This document shows positions 45,810-56,002 of a stretch of 64,000 nucleotides of DNA, in pieces. The DNA is from Photorhabdus caribbeanensis (GTDB taxonomy: Bacteria; Pseudomonadota; Gammaproteobacteria; Enterobacterales; Enterobacteriaceae). Location of the stretch: contig NZ_RCWB01000010.1 in assembly GCF_018448885.1 (NCBI RefSeq), forward strand, positions 77,493 to 141,492, given 5' to 3'. The notes below the pieces were generated by a model. The model saw nothing but the letters and a program-made list of their open reading frames with translations. It ran no database searches and was not told the DNA's origin. A program made the translations under genes and the position numbers. Position 1 is the first letter of the stretch. The number at the start of each line of letters is the position of its first letter.

Positions 45810-46532
45810 TTACTTTTCCGGATTTAAGCGTGCCCGCAAGCGTTTAATCGCCTGGCTGTGTAGCTGACTTATACGGGACTCCCCGACTTCAAGTACTGCG
45901 CCAATCTCTTTCAGATTAAGTTCTTCCTGATAATACAGCGTCAGAACCATTTTTTCTCGTTCAGGTAACGAATCAATAGCTTCAATTACCCGTTGACGAA
46001 CGTCACTCTCCAGCAATTGTTGTAAGGGATTAGTTTCATGCCCCTCTTCAATGACAGGTTCACAGCTTTCACCATGAATTTCATGCCATTCGTCATACGA
46101 AAACAACTGACTGTTATTCGTATCTAACAGTATCTGCCGATATTCTACCAGATCAATCTTTAATTCTTTAGCAACTTCCTGCTCACTGGCTGGACGGCCT
46201 AAGTCTTGCTCAAGTTTACGGATGATTTGCGTCACTTCGCGCGCATTACGGCGCACGCTACGCGGAGCCCAATCACGGCTCCTTAACTCATCCAACATTG
46301 CACCTCTGATGCGTTGTACCGCATAAGTGGTAAACGCGGTTCCTTGTAAGGAATCAAAACGTTCCACCGCATTTAGTAAGCCGATTCCCCCGGCCTGAAG
46401 TAGATCATCCAGCTCCACACACGCGGGTAACCTAACTTGTAGCCTTAACGCTTCATGGCGAACTAATGGTACGTAGCGCTTCCAGAGGCTGTTTTTGTCC
46501 ATCACGCCTTCGGCGGTATACAAATCGCTCAC
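45810..46532 (-). CDS. fliA: RNA polymerase sigma-28 factor FliA
   Basis: The sigma factor for late flagellar genes, 240 residues from a GTG at 46532 (VSDLYTAEGVMDK), matching the E. coli N-terminus. The frame is open 4 codons further to a GTG at 46544. Region 2 (ELDDLLQAGGIGLLNAVERF, TTYAVQRIRGAMLDELRSRD) binds the -10; region 4 (LNLKEIGAVLEVGESRISQL) binds the -35. Its targets here include fliC and fliD, both of which have sigma-28 promoters in view. Confidence 0.95.
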   Translation of the reverse strand: MSDLYTAEGVMDKNSLWKRYVPLVRHEALRLQVRLPACVELDDLLQAGGIGLLNAVERFDSLQGTAFTTYAVQRIRGAMLDELRSRDWAPRSVRRNAREVTQIIRKLEQDLGRPASEQEVAKELKIDLVEYRQILLDTNNSQLFSYDEWHEIHGESCEPVIEEGHETNPLQQLLESDVRQRVIEAIDSLPEREKMVLTLYYQEELNLKEIGAVLEVGESRISQLHSQAIKRLRARLNPEK

Positions 46533-46697
46533 AACAACAGACACCTTTGGAAAAAGAGACTAACCATCATTATCCAATCCCCTAACAAGGGCAATCGTTT
46601 GAACAATGTAGTAAAAACACTTCTTTTTCACCTATGCGAAATTTATTGTCTGCCTAATAGTATCACAAATTTTAGGCTGTTCCTGATAAACTCCTAA

Positions 46698-46725
46698 AAA
46701 AGAAGGACCGGCGAGCCGATCCTTG
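46698..46725 (-). terminator. Intrinsic terminator of fliC
   Basis: On the minus strand AAGGATCGG, CTCG loop and CCGGTCCTT (one G-T pair) are followed by C and six Ts. Confidence 0.85.
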
Positions 46726-46779
46726 ATTTTATTTGGATTTTTATGTGAATCAGGTTCACATATTGCCCTAACTGAACGA

Positions 46780-47847
46780 TTAACGCAGCAGAGACATTAC
46801 ATTCTGAGGCACTTGGTTAGCCTGAGCCAGAACCGCAGTACCCGCTTGTTGCAGAATTTGACCACGGCTCATATTAGACACTTCGGTCGCGTAGTCAGCA
46901 TCTTCGATACGGCTACGAGCTGCGCTCAAGTTGTTAACGGTGTTGTTCAGGTTGTTAACGGTAGATTCCAGACGGTTCTGGATAGCACCCAAAGAACTGC
47001 GCAGGCTGTCAACTTTTGCCAGAGCCTTGTCTAAAGTTTCCAGAGGCTTTTCTGATGCTTTGGCAGTGATGTCATCACCTGCTGTTAATTTACCCTCTTT
47101 AGTAATAGTGGCTTTGAAATATTTTACTTTGCCATCTGTTTCGTCAGTACCTTTGACAACATAATTGCCAGGATCAACTTCACCTTTTTCATTAACGGCT
47201 TTATAGAATTCTACATTTTTCAGGTCCTTAACTTTAGCGTCGGCAGTATGATCGATGTTTTTCTTCCCACCTGCACCATCGTCAACCTGTGTAATTACTT
47301 CTCCGTGTGGAACTTCCTTAGAAACAGTGAATTTATTCAGTCCCAGAATCTCGCTGTCAATTTTTTCCAGATTAATTTCGATAACTTCGTTATCGTTAGC
47401 ACCAACCTGAATAGTCATTTCGTTCTTTTCACTTAGAACATGAACACCGTTAAATTGAGTCTGTTTAGAAATACGATCAATTTCCTTTAAACGTTCAGTA
47501 ACTTCTTCCTGGATAGATTTGGTATCACTCGCAGAGTTGGTTTCGTTTGTCGCCTGAACAGCCAGTTCACGAATACGTTGTAAGTTGGTGTTAATTTCGT
47601 TCAGCGCACCTTCGGTAGTCTGTGCAATAGAGATACCGTCGTTAGCGTTACGTGCTGCCTGAGTCAAACCTCTAACATTTGCAGTGAAACGGTTAGCGAT
47701 CGCTTGACCAGCCGCGTCATCCTTCGCGCTGTTGATACGCAGGCCAGAAGACAGACGCTCAATAGCGCTACCCAAAGTACCCTGGGATCTATTCAGGTTA
47801 TTCTGAGTCAGCTGGGAGAGGATGTTAGTTCCGATGACTTGTGCCAT
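46780..47847 (-). CDS. fliC: Flagellin FliC
   Basis: The filament subunit, 355 residues. Conserved N-terminal D0/D1 ([20 protein letters not shown] and [19 protein letters not shown]) and C-terminal D1/D0 ([20 protein letters not shown] and [20 protein letters not shown], ending SLLR). The central variable part (about 170-260) is short, so the exposed D2/D3 region is reduced compared with Salmonella FliC (495). Secreted by the flagellar export gate without cleavage, chaperoned by FliS. AAAGGAA ribosome site. Confidence 0.97.
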   Translation of the reverse strand: MAQVIGTNILSQLTQNNLNRSQGTLGSAIERLSSGLRINSAKDDAAGQAIANRFTANVRGLTQAARNANDGISIAQTTEGALNEINTNLQRIRELAVQATNETNSASDTKSIQEEVTERLKEIDRISKQTQFNGVHVLSEKNEMTIQVGANDNEVIEINLEKIDSEILGLNKFTVSKEVPHGEVITQVDDGAGGKKNIDHTADAKVKDLKNVEFYKAVNEKGEVDPGNYVVKGTDETDGKVKYFKATITKEGKLTAGDDITAKASEKPLETLDKALAKVDSLRSSLGAIQNRLESTVNNLNNTVNNLSAARSRIEDADYATEVSNMSRGQILQQAGTAVLAQANQVPQNVMSLLR

Positions 47848-47924
47848 AGTTAGAGTTCCTTTTTAAAATCAAGTCGATATATAAGTTTGGGGTTTACCCA
47901 CGGTGTTCATCACCGCCAACAGTT

Positions 47925-47951
47925 TTATCGGCGCCCCTCAAAGAACCTTTA
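47925..47951 (-). promoter_or_regulatory. Sigma-28 promoter of fliC
   Basis: Minus strand TAAAGGTT (47944-47951), 11-nt spacer, GCCGATAA (47925-47932): near-perfect match to TAAAGTTT-N11-GCCGATAA. It is about 80 bp upstream of the fliC start. Confidence 0.88.
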
Positions 47952-48056
47952 ATTTTTCTTGAAAAAACTTTTTCTTTTTTATCACGTTGCCCTGATAAGC
48001 CAAACAGCGTCGGTTCTTCACGACTATTCCTACCATAGAAAAATTATTTTTATTAG

Positions 48057-48083
48057 TAAACTTTTCCAAAAACTTACCGATAA
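48057..48083 (+). promoter_or_regulatory. Sigma-28 promoter of fliDST
   Basis: TAAACTTT (48057-48064), 11-nt spacer, ACCGATAA (48076-48083); ideal spacing, 39 bp before the fliD start. Confidence 0.82.
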
Positions 48084-48121
48084 CCGGTTCAATAAAGCTT
48101 TACTAATAAAGGAGTCAATAA

Positions 48122-49537
48122 ATGGCTGGTATTTCTTCATTAGGCGCCGGGTCGGGGCTAGATCTAACCTCTAAATTGAATGAGCTTCATGCAGCAGAAC
48201 AAAAACGTTTAGTACCACTGACACAGCAACAAACCAGTTATAAAGGTAAGCTAACCGCTTTTGGTACATTAAAAAGTGGCTTGGAAAAACTAGAAACCGC
48301 GTCTGAATCACTGAAAAAATTCGATAAACTTAACACAACCACTGCCAGCGAAAAACATGATGCATTCGTTGCCAGTACTGATTCTAAAGCCAGCCCTGGT
48401 AACTACAGTATTGAAGTTAAACAATTGGCACAGGCACAATCATTACGGACAGAAAAGGTTAATAATATCAAAGAGCATATGGGTGAATCTTTGGGCGAAG
48501 GTAAAACCCGGACAATCACTATTACTCAGCCTGGTGAAAAAAAGCCGATGAAAATCGAGCTGACAGACGAACAAACATCCATCATTGAGATTCGTGATGC
48601 GATTGAGAAACAGGAAGGTAATGTCAGCGCCAATATTATTAAGGCCAAAGATGGCGAAAACTATTTAGTGCTGACGGCCAAAAAAGCAGGCACTGAATCG
48701 GTGATGACCATCACTGTTGAAGGTGATAACAAACTTAGCGAGTTTCTAAACTATCCGGGTACAACGAGTAAACTCACTCAAACCGTCGAAGCTAAGAATG
48801 CACTCTTAACAGTTAATAAAATCCCAATTGAACGTCAGACAAACCATATTACCGATGCGCCAGAAGGCGTTAAGCTAGATCTGAAAAAAACGACTGAGGA
48901 TAAAGATAAACCAGGGGAACATAAGCCAGAAATACTGGTCATATCCCGTGATATTGAGCCGATGAAAGAGGCGATTAAAAAATGGGTTGATGCTTATAAT
49001 GAATTACAAACGACATTTGATTCACTGACCAAATTTAAGCCAGTAAAACAGGGTGAAGAACCGTCGAAAGATAATGGCGCTTTATTAGGTGACAGTACAT
49101 TACGCGGAATACAAAGCCAGCTAAGAAGCCAGATTTTCAGCTCTCAGGCGGCTAATGATATTCCAACCCTGAATAAGCTGGGCATTAAACAAAAGCCTGA
49201 CGGTAAGCTGGAAATTGATAACGAAAAACTGGAAAAAAATCTAAAAGAAAAACCGGCTAATGTGAAAGCGTTCTTTATGGGTGACGGTAAAGAAACGGGT
49301 TTTGCCACTCAGACACATAAGCTATTAAAAGATGCTCTGGATAGCCATGAAGGTACCTTAGTTACCGCGACTAATGGTATTAACAAGCGTCTAAAAACCC
49401 TTGAGAAACAAGTAGACAGAACGAAAGAGAATATTAACCAAAAGATTGAACGTTATAAACGCCAATTTTCACAACTGGATAAAATGGTCTCTTCCTTGGG
49501 AAATACCAGTAACTTCCTATTACAGCAAATGAGATAA
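48122..49537 (+). CDS. fliD: Flagellar filament cap FliD
   Basis: The 471-residue capping protein (HAP2) that sits at the filament tip and guides flagellin assembly. N-terminal MAGISSLGAGSGLDLTSKLN and C-terminal coiled region (LKTLEKQVDRTKENINQKIE, ending NTSNFLLQQMR) are typical. The middle is lysine- and glutamate-rich and shows little family identity, normal for the exposed domain. AAAGGAG ribosome site; followed by fliS at 12 nt. Confidence 0.94.
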   Translation: MAGISSLGAGSGLDLTSKLNELHAAEQKRLVPLTQQQTSYKGKLTAFGTLKSGLEKLETASESLKKFDKLNTTTASEKHDAFVASTDSKASPGNYSIEVKQLAQAQSLRTEKVNNIKEHMGESLGEGKTRTITITQPGEKKPMKIELTDEQTSIIEIRDAIEKQEGNVSANIIKAKDGENYLVLTAKKAGTESVMTITVEGDNKLSEFLNYPGTTSKLTQTVEAKNALLTVNKIPIERQTNHITDAPEGVKLDLKKTTEDKDKPGEHKPEILVISRDIEPMKEAIKKWVDAYNELQTTFDSLTKFKPVKQGEEPSKDNGALLGDSTLRGIQSQLRSQIFSSQAANDIPTLNKLGIKQKPDGKLEIDNEKLEKNLKEKPANVKAFFMGDGKETGFATQTHKLLKDALDSHEGTLVTATNGINKRLKTLEKQVDRTKENINQKIERYKRQFSQLDKMVSSLGNTSNFLLQQMR

Positions 49538-49549
49538 TTAAAGGAAATT

Positions 49550-49960
49550 ATGTATCAACGTTCGGCAAGTCAATTATATGCCCAGATAGATATGGAGAGC
49601 GAAATTATGAACGCCTCTCCCTATCAGTTGATTCAGATTTTGTTCAACGGGGCGCTTAGCGCCCTGCGTCGAGCAATTATTCTGATGGAACAAGGTAATA
49701 TCGCGGAAAAAGGCGCAGCTATTTCCAAAGCGATCAATATCATCGATAATGGCCTCAAACAAGGGTTAGATAATGAAAAAGGTGGAGAGCTGGCACACAA
49801 TCTAGCCTCCCTTTACGACTATATGACCCAACGTTTACTCCACGCTAATTTACGCAATGATGAGCCAGCCATTACCGAAGTAATAAAGTTACTCACCGAG
49901 ATTTCAGACGCTTGGCGGCAAATTGGCCCTCATTACAACGCCAGTCAGGATATTGTTTAA
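49550..49960 (+). CDS. fliS: Flagellin export chaperone FliS
   Basis: A 136-residue helical chaperone (MYQRSASQLYAQIDMESEIM, ASPYQLIQILFNGALSALRR) that binds the flagellin C-terminus before export. Same length as E. coli FliS (136). Its stop overlaps the fliT start by one base (TAATG), indicating coupling. Confidence 0.95.
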   Translation: MYQRSASQLYAQIDMESEIMNASPYQLIQILFNGALSALRRAIILMEQGNIAEKGAAISKAINIIDNGLKQGLDNEKGGELAHNLASLYDYMTQRLLHANLRNDEPAITEVIKLLTEISDAWRQIGPHYNASQDIV

Positions 49961-50337
49961 TGGATAATAAAATGGATCTTTTGTCAGCTTACCAACAGAT
50001 CCTAAGTTTAAGTGAGCAAATGCTTAATTTAGCTAAAAATGAAAAATGGGATGAACTTGTTGATATGGAAATCACCTACCTTAAAGCAGTAGAAGTGATC
50101 AGCCACTCTTCAATATCATCGACGACTTCTCTTTCGTTACAGCAAAAAATGACCAACATTTTGCAGACAATTTTAGATAATGAAAATGAGATTAAAAAAC
50201 TACTACAGAAAAGACTTGATGAATTAAGTAAACTCATCAAACAAACAAGCCAACAGCAATTATTAAATGATAGCTACGGCCAATTCCCTGTCGAACCCTA
50301 TCATAATACCCTTATGAATTCTACGGAACAAAAGTAA
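49960..50337 (+). CDS. fliT: Flagellar chaperone/regulator FliT
   Basis: A 125-residue FliT (E. coli 121) starting at ATG 49960 (MDNKMDLLSAYQQILSLSEQ). All-helical; it chaperones FliD and inhibits FlhDC in enterics. A hairpin (GGTGATG..CATCACC, 50350-50369, then ATTATTT) follows as a likely terminator of fliDST. Confidence 0.9.
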   Translation: MDNKMDLLSAYQQILSLSEQMLNLAKNEKWDELVDMEITYLKAVEVISHSSISSTTSLSLQQKMTNILQTILDNENEIKKLLQKRLDELSKLIKQTSQQQLLNDSYGQFPVEPYHNTLMNSTEQK

Positions 50338-50349
50338 TTGAGAAATAAA

Positions 50350-50376
50350 GGTGATGTACTCTCATCACCATTATTT
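50350..50376 (+). terminator. Terminator-like hairpin after fliT
   Basis: GGTGATG, 6-nt loop, CATCACC, then ATTATTT. Confidence 0.55.
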
Positions 50377-50530
50377 ACCTGTTTTGTGAGCTTAGTTTAG
50401 GATGTCTTTAAAACCTTGTAGTATTCCGATCTACAAATCAGGATTGCCCTTCACATTCCCCCCATCGTAACTAATAGGTATTAATAAGCTGTTATATGTA
50501 GCTCTGTGATTTAAGTTGATTGTGAAAAAT

Positions 50531-50557
50531 AAAAAGACCACGCAGGAGCGCAGCCTT
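50531..50557 (-). terminator. Intrinsic terminator of the Tad2-like gene
   Basis: On the minus strand AAGGCTGCG, a short loop, CGTGGTCTT and a T-run. Sequence relative of the terminator at 21593-21619. Confidence 0.65.
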
Positions 50558-50589
50558 GAATTTAGGGTGTAGATTTGAATTATTTATTC

Positions 50590-51420
50590 TTATGCATCAC
50601 TCCAACTTAAGTAAAAACGCTTAGTTACACCTGTTTGCTTTATAATTCCGCCTAGTTTTTCAGTATCCACTTTATGTGGATTATTGGGCGGGTCATTGTT
50701 ATATAAAACACCGGATGTGGAATTTGTTATATCTGTACTCCATTCTGGGCTTGTTCCAAGATTATAGGTTATATTGTCAACTTTGACATAAAGATTTTTC
50801 TTAAATAATTCTTTCACCTTTTGAGAATTAACTTCATCAAAGGATACAGAAAAATGAATATAACCTGGATTTTCAACAGTATGGAATATTAAAATATTTT
50901 TAATATCTGTCTTATTTTGGGTAATAGATAAAGTGCCTATGGGAGCGGCATTAGAGTCACTTATTTTATTTTCACTCAAATATCCATAATATCCAGCTTT
51001 TTCGCCAAACTCTGATTTAAGATCGAAAACCAACATATCATCTGACTCTGGTTCAAGCTTTACCTTATCTTCAAAAAAATTCCAATCACAAGCCATCATA
51101 TCTTCTTGCGTTGGCTGCCACGGTACAAAGTTACCGTGCTCATTGCGTAGATCAATATGCGTCAAATAATCATATTTAGTGCCAACGGCGACACCATCAA
51201 CAGCGTAAGCACTGCCTTCTTCCACTGTTAAATCATTCACACGAGGAACAATAGCCAAATACATCTTTTTATCGCGCCAAACAGAACGAGCGACAAGTTT
51301 GCGTAGTTTTAATTGAATCAAAGCCCAAGAAAAAGAACCAACCGGAGCGACAACACTATGACATTCATATTGCTTAGGATCAAACGGACATTCATTTTCA
51401 GGTTTCATAACTTCAGACAT
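50590..51420 (-). CDS. Tad2-like (DUF2829) domain protein with unknown C-terminal domain
   Basis: A 276-residue protein. Residues about 28-113 read as a DUF2829 domain: FSWALIQLKLRKLVARSVW, KKMYLAIVP, YLTHIDLRNEHGNFVPW (cited in parts) and QEDMMACDW, i.e. the family's 'xxALxxxxxGkkvaRxxW..kxmYl..p....i.m...dG...pW..sq.DmlA.DW' layout. This is the domain of phage Thoeris anti-defence protein Tad2, which traps the cyclic-ADPR signal. Residues about 150-276 (GTLSITQNKTDIKNILIFH onwards) are a beta-rich domain I do not recognise. Good AAGGAA ribosome site, own terminator. It sits alone between fliT and fliE, no phage genes nearby. Confidence 0.75.
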   Translation of the reverse strand: MSEVMKPENECPFDPKQYECHSVVAPVGSFSWALIQLKLRKLVARSVWRDKKMYLAIVPRVNDLTVEEGSAYAVDGVAVGTKYDYLTHIDLRNEHGNFVPWQPTQEDMMACDWNFFEDKVKLEPESDDMLVFDLKSEFGEKAGYYGYLSENKISDSNAAPIGTLSITQNKTDIKNILIFHTVENPGYIHFSVSFDEVNSQKVKELFKKNLYVKVDNITYNLGTSPEWSTDITNSTSGVLYNNDPPNNPHKVDTEKLGGIIKQTGVTKRFYLSWSDA

Positions 51421-51686
51421 ATTATTTCCTTATATCTATAAATAATTAAAAATTAAACCACATGATTTAACCTTTAATCTATTATTAAACATTCAGTAAA
51501 TTTTTATGAATTAATGCAACCGGCATAAAACTAAGATTCAATTATAACAGGATATACCGCTCATTCTCCTTATCGTTTTTTGATACTTATCAATAAGTTA
51601 AAGTTAATCTCAGAAATTAGAGTTGAAAGTTATTATTCGAGACCGTGACACCTTAAATATTTTATTGACTATGAGTTTTACAACAC
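51421..51686. other. AT-rich gap upstream of the Tad2-like gene
   Basis: No gene. It probably holds the promoter of the minus-strand Tad2-like gene. Confidence 0.3.
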
Positions 51687-51989
51687 TTAATTAAATCGCT
51701 AACTACAACAAGCATTCAACCAAAACATACGGTAAAGTTGCAAATTCAGTTAACCGCAATAAACACGGCTAAAAAACCAGATGATATGAACGCTCCGAGT
51801 TGGAAACTTCATCCGCTAAAAGGGGCTGATTATAACAAAATGGGCAGCGCTGAAATGTGGACAGAAATGCAATCTCAGTATGAGCTATGGATTGCCTCTC
51901 AACACAAAAGACTAGAAATAAAACCGATGGAACATCCTGTTTGCAGCGCCGCGGAATTTATCCACGACACTCGCGATCTCTCTTATTAG
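51687..51989 (+). pseudogene. Internally deleted higB-higA fusion remnant
   Basis: One open frame joins pieces of both halves of a HigBA module. From 51687 it reads LIKSL then TSIQPKHTVKLQIQLTAINT and PDDMNAPSWKLHPLKG, which is the N-terminal two thirds of a HigB/RelE-type toxin (with a short internal loss after LIKS). It then passes straight into SAEMWTEMQSQYELWIASQH, the C-terminal end of a HigA-type antitoxin. The toxin's C-terminal strands and the antitoxin's HTH are deleted. There is no start codon with a ribosome site, so it is most likely inactive. Confidence 0.7.
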
Positions 51990-52015
51990 CGATAGACATC
52001 AATAGCTTAATATAC

Positions 52016-52327
52016 CTACACCTGCATATTCATAATCTCCTGATAAGAAGCCACCAACTTATTTCTTACCTGGACGCCCATTTGCAAAGCGATACTGGAT
52101 TTCTGCATCTCCACCATCACATCATTCAATTCAACACCGGGTACACCCAGGGTAAAATCCTGAGTTTGCTTTGTGGCATTCAAACGTGTTTGATTGATTT
52201 TACCCACAGCCGCCATCAGTTGACTGGCAAATCCGCTCTGCAACGGTATTGGTTTTGCGATACTGGCTGCCTGTAATGCCTGAGCTTGCATTTGTTGCAG
52301 CACGCCTTCAATTGCCTGAATTGACAT
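52016..52327 (-). CDS. fliE: Flagellar hook-basal body protein FliE
   Basis: A 103-residue FliE (E. coli 104), the adapter between the MS ring/export gate and the rod. Hallmarks: MSIQAIEGVLQQMQAQALQA at the start and the rod-type C-terminal helix LNDVMVEMQKSSIALQMGVQ ending LVASYQEIMNMQV. Divergent from fliF with a 285-bp shared promoter region. Confidence 0.94.
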   Translation of the reverse strand: MSIQAIEGVLQQMQAQALQAASIAKPIPLQSGFASQLMAAVGKINQTRLNATKQTQDFTLGVPGVELNDVMVEMQKSSIALQMGVQVRNKLVASYQEIMNMQV

Positions 52328-52612
52328 AAAAACCTCGTGTTAAACCACCCTATACCCTACGCAATTCAATGCCATATTAACCCAAGGTAATATACGGCAT
52401 ATTTTTAGACTGCCACCCTAACATAGCCCTCTCGATCTAAAGCGGGTAATTAAAGTAAAAAGTCAGGGCTTATTGTGCCATTAAAAGATGAGTGAACAGC
52501 GAATAATGACAAAACTGAAAATAGGAAGAATTTTTTCGCTTGCGTATGGGGAGTCTGTTTTGTTACGCCACGCTTTTAGTATTCATGTTGAACAGCAAGG
52601 CAAGGATCGTCT

Positions 52613-54316
52613 ATGAGTGCCGCAACAACCGACGTTGAAAATCAAACTAAAGGTTTCAGTGCTATCATTAACCAGATAAAAGCTGATCCTAAAGTGCCAT
52701 TATTAGTTGCCGGCAGCGCAGCCGTTGCGATTGTCATTGCCCTTTTCCTGTGGTTACGCAGCCCCGATTATCGGGTGCTTTACAGTAATCTGAGCGATAA
52801 AGATGGTGGCGATATTGTCACCCAATTAACCCAATTAAATATCCCTTACCGTTTTGCCGAAAATGGCGCTGCGATCATGATCCCTGCCGAACAGGTGCAT
52901 GAGACACGGCTAAGATTGGCACAACAAGGGTTGCCTAAGGGTGGAGCTGCTGGATTCGAACTACTCGATAAAGAAAAGTTTGGCATCAGCCAATTTAGTG
53001 AGCAAGTTAACTACCAAAGGGCATTGGAAGGTGAACTGTCACGCACCATTGAATCGTTGGGGCCGGTGCAAAATGCCCGTGTTCACTTAGCACTTCCCAA
53101 ACCCTCGCTGTTTGTCCGTGAACAGAAATCGCCCTCAGCTTCCGTTACTGTCGGATTACTGCAAGGCCGTACTCTGGATGAAGGCCAGATAAACGCCATC
53201 GTCCATATGGTTTCCAGCAGTGTCGCTGGCTTACCACCGGGCAATGTCACCATCGTTGATCAGACCGGACGTCTATTGACCCAAGCCGATGCAACCGGGC
53301 GCGATCTCAATACCAGTCAACTGAAATACATTCAGGAAGTGGAAAATCGTTTCCAGCATCGTATCGAAGCGATTCTAACCCCGGTTGTCGGTCGTGGTAA
53401 CGTTCACGCACAAGTGACGGCACAGGTGGATTTTTCACGCCGTGAAGAGACGGCGGAAGAATATAAGCCTAATCAACCCCCTAATCAGGCTGCGGTTCGC
53501 TCAAAACAGTTGAGTGAAAGCGAGCAGAGCGGCGGCCCTCAGGTTGGCGGTATTCCCGGTGCGCTTTCCAATCAACCTAGCCCGCCGCCGAGTGCGCCGA
53601 TTGATAAACCGAATGCCAAAGAGAACAATAAAAGCGACAAGAGCGATAAGAAAACATCATCCGCCGGTAACAGTAATGAGCGCATGGTGAACAATAATCG
53701 CAATAACCGCCGTGACGAAACCACAAACTATGAAGTGGACCGGACTATTCGTCATGTGCAACAGCAAGCCGGCGGTGTTGAACGCTTATCCGTCGCCGTT
53801 GTCGTCAATTATGTCACGGTAGAAGGCAAAAACGGCCCGGAAACTCAGGCGCTAACCCCTGAGCAATTGGCAAAAATAGAAGCGCTGACCAGAGAAGCGA
53901 TGGGCTTTTCTAAAGAGCGTGGCGACAGTTTGAATGTGGTTAACACGCCATTTACTGAAAGCAAAGAAAATATCGAGGTTATTCCTGTCTGGCAGAACCC
54001 GGTTCTGTTAGAAAAAGCCTTCGATTTTGGCCGCTACCTGCTATTGATTCTGGTGGCATGGCTGCTGTGGCGCAAAATGGTGGTTCCTCAACTTGCCAAA
54101 AAACGCGCCGCAGAAAAAGCCGCCCTCGAAGCACAAAAAGTTCAGAAGAGACAAGTGACTGAATCTAGTGCGGAAATGGATGAAAAAACGCGCCAGAAAC
54201 TGACACGTCAACGAGTCAGTGCTGAAATTCAAAGCCAACGCATTCGCGAGCTGGCAGAAAAAGATCCTCGCGTAGTGGCGCTGGTGATCCGTCAATGGAT
54301 GAGTAACGAACAATGA
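52613..54316 (+). CDS. fliF: Flagellar MS-ring protein FliF
   Basis: A 567-residue inner-membrane ring protein (Salmonella 560). Two membrane spans (about residues 30-48, [19 protein letters not shown], and 470-488, [15 protein letters not shown]); periplasmic ring-building motifs between, including [20 protein letters not shown] and [13 protein letters not shown]; a Lys/Ser/Asn-rich linker near 320-370. The C-terminal tail binds FliG. Class 2 flagellar gene. Overlaps fliG by 4 nt. Confidence 0.96.
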   Translation: MSAATTDVENQTKGFSAIINQIKADPKVPLLVAGSAAVAIVIALFLWLRSPDYRVLYSNLSDKDGGDIVTQLTQLNIPYRFAENGAAIMIPAEQVHETRLRLAQQGLPKGGAAGFELLDKEKFGISQFSEQVNYQRALEGELSRTIESLGPVQNARVHLALPKPSLFVREQKSPSASVTVGLLQGRTLDEGQINAIVHMVSSSVAGLPPGNVTIVDQTGRLLTQADATGRDLNTSQLKYIQEVENRFQHRIEAILTPVVGRGNVHAQVTAQVDFSRREETAEEYKPNQPPNQAAVRSKQLSESEQSGGPQVGGIPGALSNQPSPPPSAPIDKPNAKENNKSDKSDKKTSSAGNSNERMVNNNRNNRRDETTNYEVDRTIRHVQQQAGGVERLSVAVVVNYVTVEGKNGPETQALTPEQLAKIEALTREAMGFSKERGDSLNVVNTPFTESKENIEVIPVWQNPVLLEKAFDFGRYLLLILVAWLLWRKMVVPQLAKKRAAEKAALEAQKVQKRQVTESSAEMDEKTRQKLTRQRVSAEIQSQRIRELAEKDPRVVALVIRQWMSNEQ

Positions 54317-55305
54317 GCCTGAACGGAACAGAAAAAAGCGCCGTCATGTTAATGACCCTGGGAGAAGATCAGGCGGCCGAGGTGTTTAAACACCTGAACT
54401 CCAGGGAAGTCCAGCAACTCAGTATCACAATGGCAGGCATGCGCCAAATCTCTAACCAGCAACTGGTGGATGTATTGGCAGAGTTTGAAGAAGATGCCGG
54501 CCAGTATGCGGCCCTGAGTATCAACGCCAGTGACTATTTGCGTTCAGTGTTAATTAAAGCGCTAGGTGAAGAACGCGCTTCCAGTCTGCTTGAGGATATT
54601 CTCGAATCCCGTGAAACCACCACTGGTATTGAGACTCTCAACTTTATGGAGCCTCAAATGGCAGCCGATATGATCCGTGAAGAGCATCCACAGATTATCG
54701 CCACCATTCTGGTTCACTTAAATCGCGGACAGGCAGCCGATATCCTGGCGCTGTTTGATGACAAATTACGCAACGACATCATGCTACGTATTGCCACTTT
54801 CGGTGGCGTACAACCGGCGGCACTGGCTGAACTGACAGAAGTACTCAATAACCTGTTGGACGGCCAGAATCTCAAGCGCAGCAAAATGGGCGGTATTCGT
54901 ACTGCGGCTGAAATTATCAACCTGATGAAAAGTCAGCAAGAAGAGAATGTTATCGAAGCCATGCGTGCCTACGATAATGAGCTGGCACAAAAAATCATCG
55001 ATGAAATGTTCCTGTTCGAAAATCTTATCGATGTGGATGACCGCAGTATCCAGCGTCTGTTGCAGGAAATCACCACGGATTCCCTGCTCATTGCGCTGAA
55101 AGGCTGCAACCAGCAACTGCGTGATCATTTCCTCAACAATATGTCTCAACGTGCCGCAGAGATTATGCGCGATGACCTGGCAAACCGTGGTCCGGTGCGG
55201 ATGTCGCAAGTGGAGAGCGAACAGAAAGCGATTCTGCTTATTGTTCGTCGTCTGGCAGAAAGCGGCGAGATTATCCTGAATGGTGGCGACGATAGCTATG
55301 TCTGA
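54313..55305 (+). CDS. fliG: Flagellar motor switch protein FliG
   Basis: A 330-residue switch protein (E. coli 331), the torque-bearing part of the C ring. N-terminal FliF-binding domain, middle domain with [14 protein letters not shown] (the EHPQ motif) and C-terminal domain with charged residues that interact with MotA ([14 protein letters not shown]). Starts inside fliF (ATGA) and its end overlaps fliH. Confidence 0.96.
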   Translation: MSLNGTEKSAVMLMTLGEDQAAEVFKHLNSREVQQLSITMAGMRQISNQQLVDVLAEFEEDAGQYAALSINASDYLRSVLIKALGEERASSLLEDILESRETTTGIETLNFMEPQMAADMIREEHPQIIATILVHLNRGQAADILALFDDKLRNDIMLRIATFGGVQPAALAELTEVLNNLLDGQNLKRSKMGGIRTAAEIINLMKSQQEENVIEAMRAYDNELAQKIIDEMFLFENLIDVDDRSIQRLLQEITTDSLLIALKGCNQQLRDHFLNNMSQRAAEIMRDDLANRGPVRMSQVESEQKAILLIVRRLAESGEIILNGGDDSYV

Positions 55306-56002
55306 TAAGTTAAACCATGCTGACTGGCAACCCTGGAAACCAAACGAACTCACACAGTGGGAAAAACTACGGGCCAAACCAGAGCCCGTTGATGACTCGC
55401 AAGAAGACTCGGAGCGTAATGAAATCCTTGAACAGGCGGCAATGCTGGATAACCTGAAAGAGCAGGCCCGACAAGCAGGCCATGAACAGGGATTTACCGA
55501 AGGTCAAGCACAAGGTTATGAAAAAGGCTATCAGGTCGGCTTAGAAGCCGGTTTGGAACAGGGACGAAAAGAGGCTATTCAGCAACAGCAACCTATCACC
55601 GAGCAGTGGCAAAATCTGCTAGCGGATTTCCAACATTCACTGGAAGGACTGGACACGATCATTGCCTCCCGCTTGATGCAACTAGCACTGACCGCCGCAA
55701 AGCAGATCTTAGGTCAGCCCGCGATCTGTGATGGCACTGCCCTGCTCAATCAGATCCGTGAATTTATTCAACAGGAACCGATGTTGAGCGGTAAACCCCA
55801 ATTGCGGGTTCACCCACAAGATATGCCAATGGTTGAACAACAGCTAGGCAATACGCTATCACTACACGGTTGGCGCTTACTGGCAGATAACAAGCTACAT
55901 CCTGGCGGTTGTAAAATCAGCGCAGAGGAAGGCGATTTAGATGCCAGTCTGGCAACCCGCTGGCATGAATTATGCCGACTGGCCGCGCCGGGGGAATTGT
56001 AA
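55298..56002 (+). CDS. fliH: Flagellar export regulator FliH
   Basis: A 234-residue protein (E. coli 228) that forms a complex with the ATPase FliI and tethers it to the C ring. It starts [13 protein letters not shown] near residue 10 and contains the GxxxG-type repeat [20 protein letters not shown], typical of FliH. ATG 55298 overlaps the fliG end by 8 nt; the ORF extension to 55280 is not needed. Confidence 0.93.
   Translation: MSDKLNHADWQPWKPNELTQWEKLRAKPEPVDDSQEDSERNEILEQAAMLDNLKEQARQAGHEQGFTEGQAQGYEKGYQVGLEAGLEQGRKEAIQQQQPITEQWQNLLADFQHSLEGLDTIIASRLMQLALTAAKQILGQPAICDGTALLNQIREFIQQEPMLSGKPQLRVHPQDMPMVEQQLGNTLSLHGWRLLADNKLHPGGCKISAEEGDLDASLATRWHELCRLAAPGEL

Noticed and set aside
54784..55377. 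197-codon frame antisense to fliG
   Set aside because: It is antisense to the fully conserved fliG/fliH genes and has no domain.
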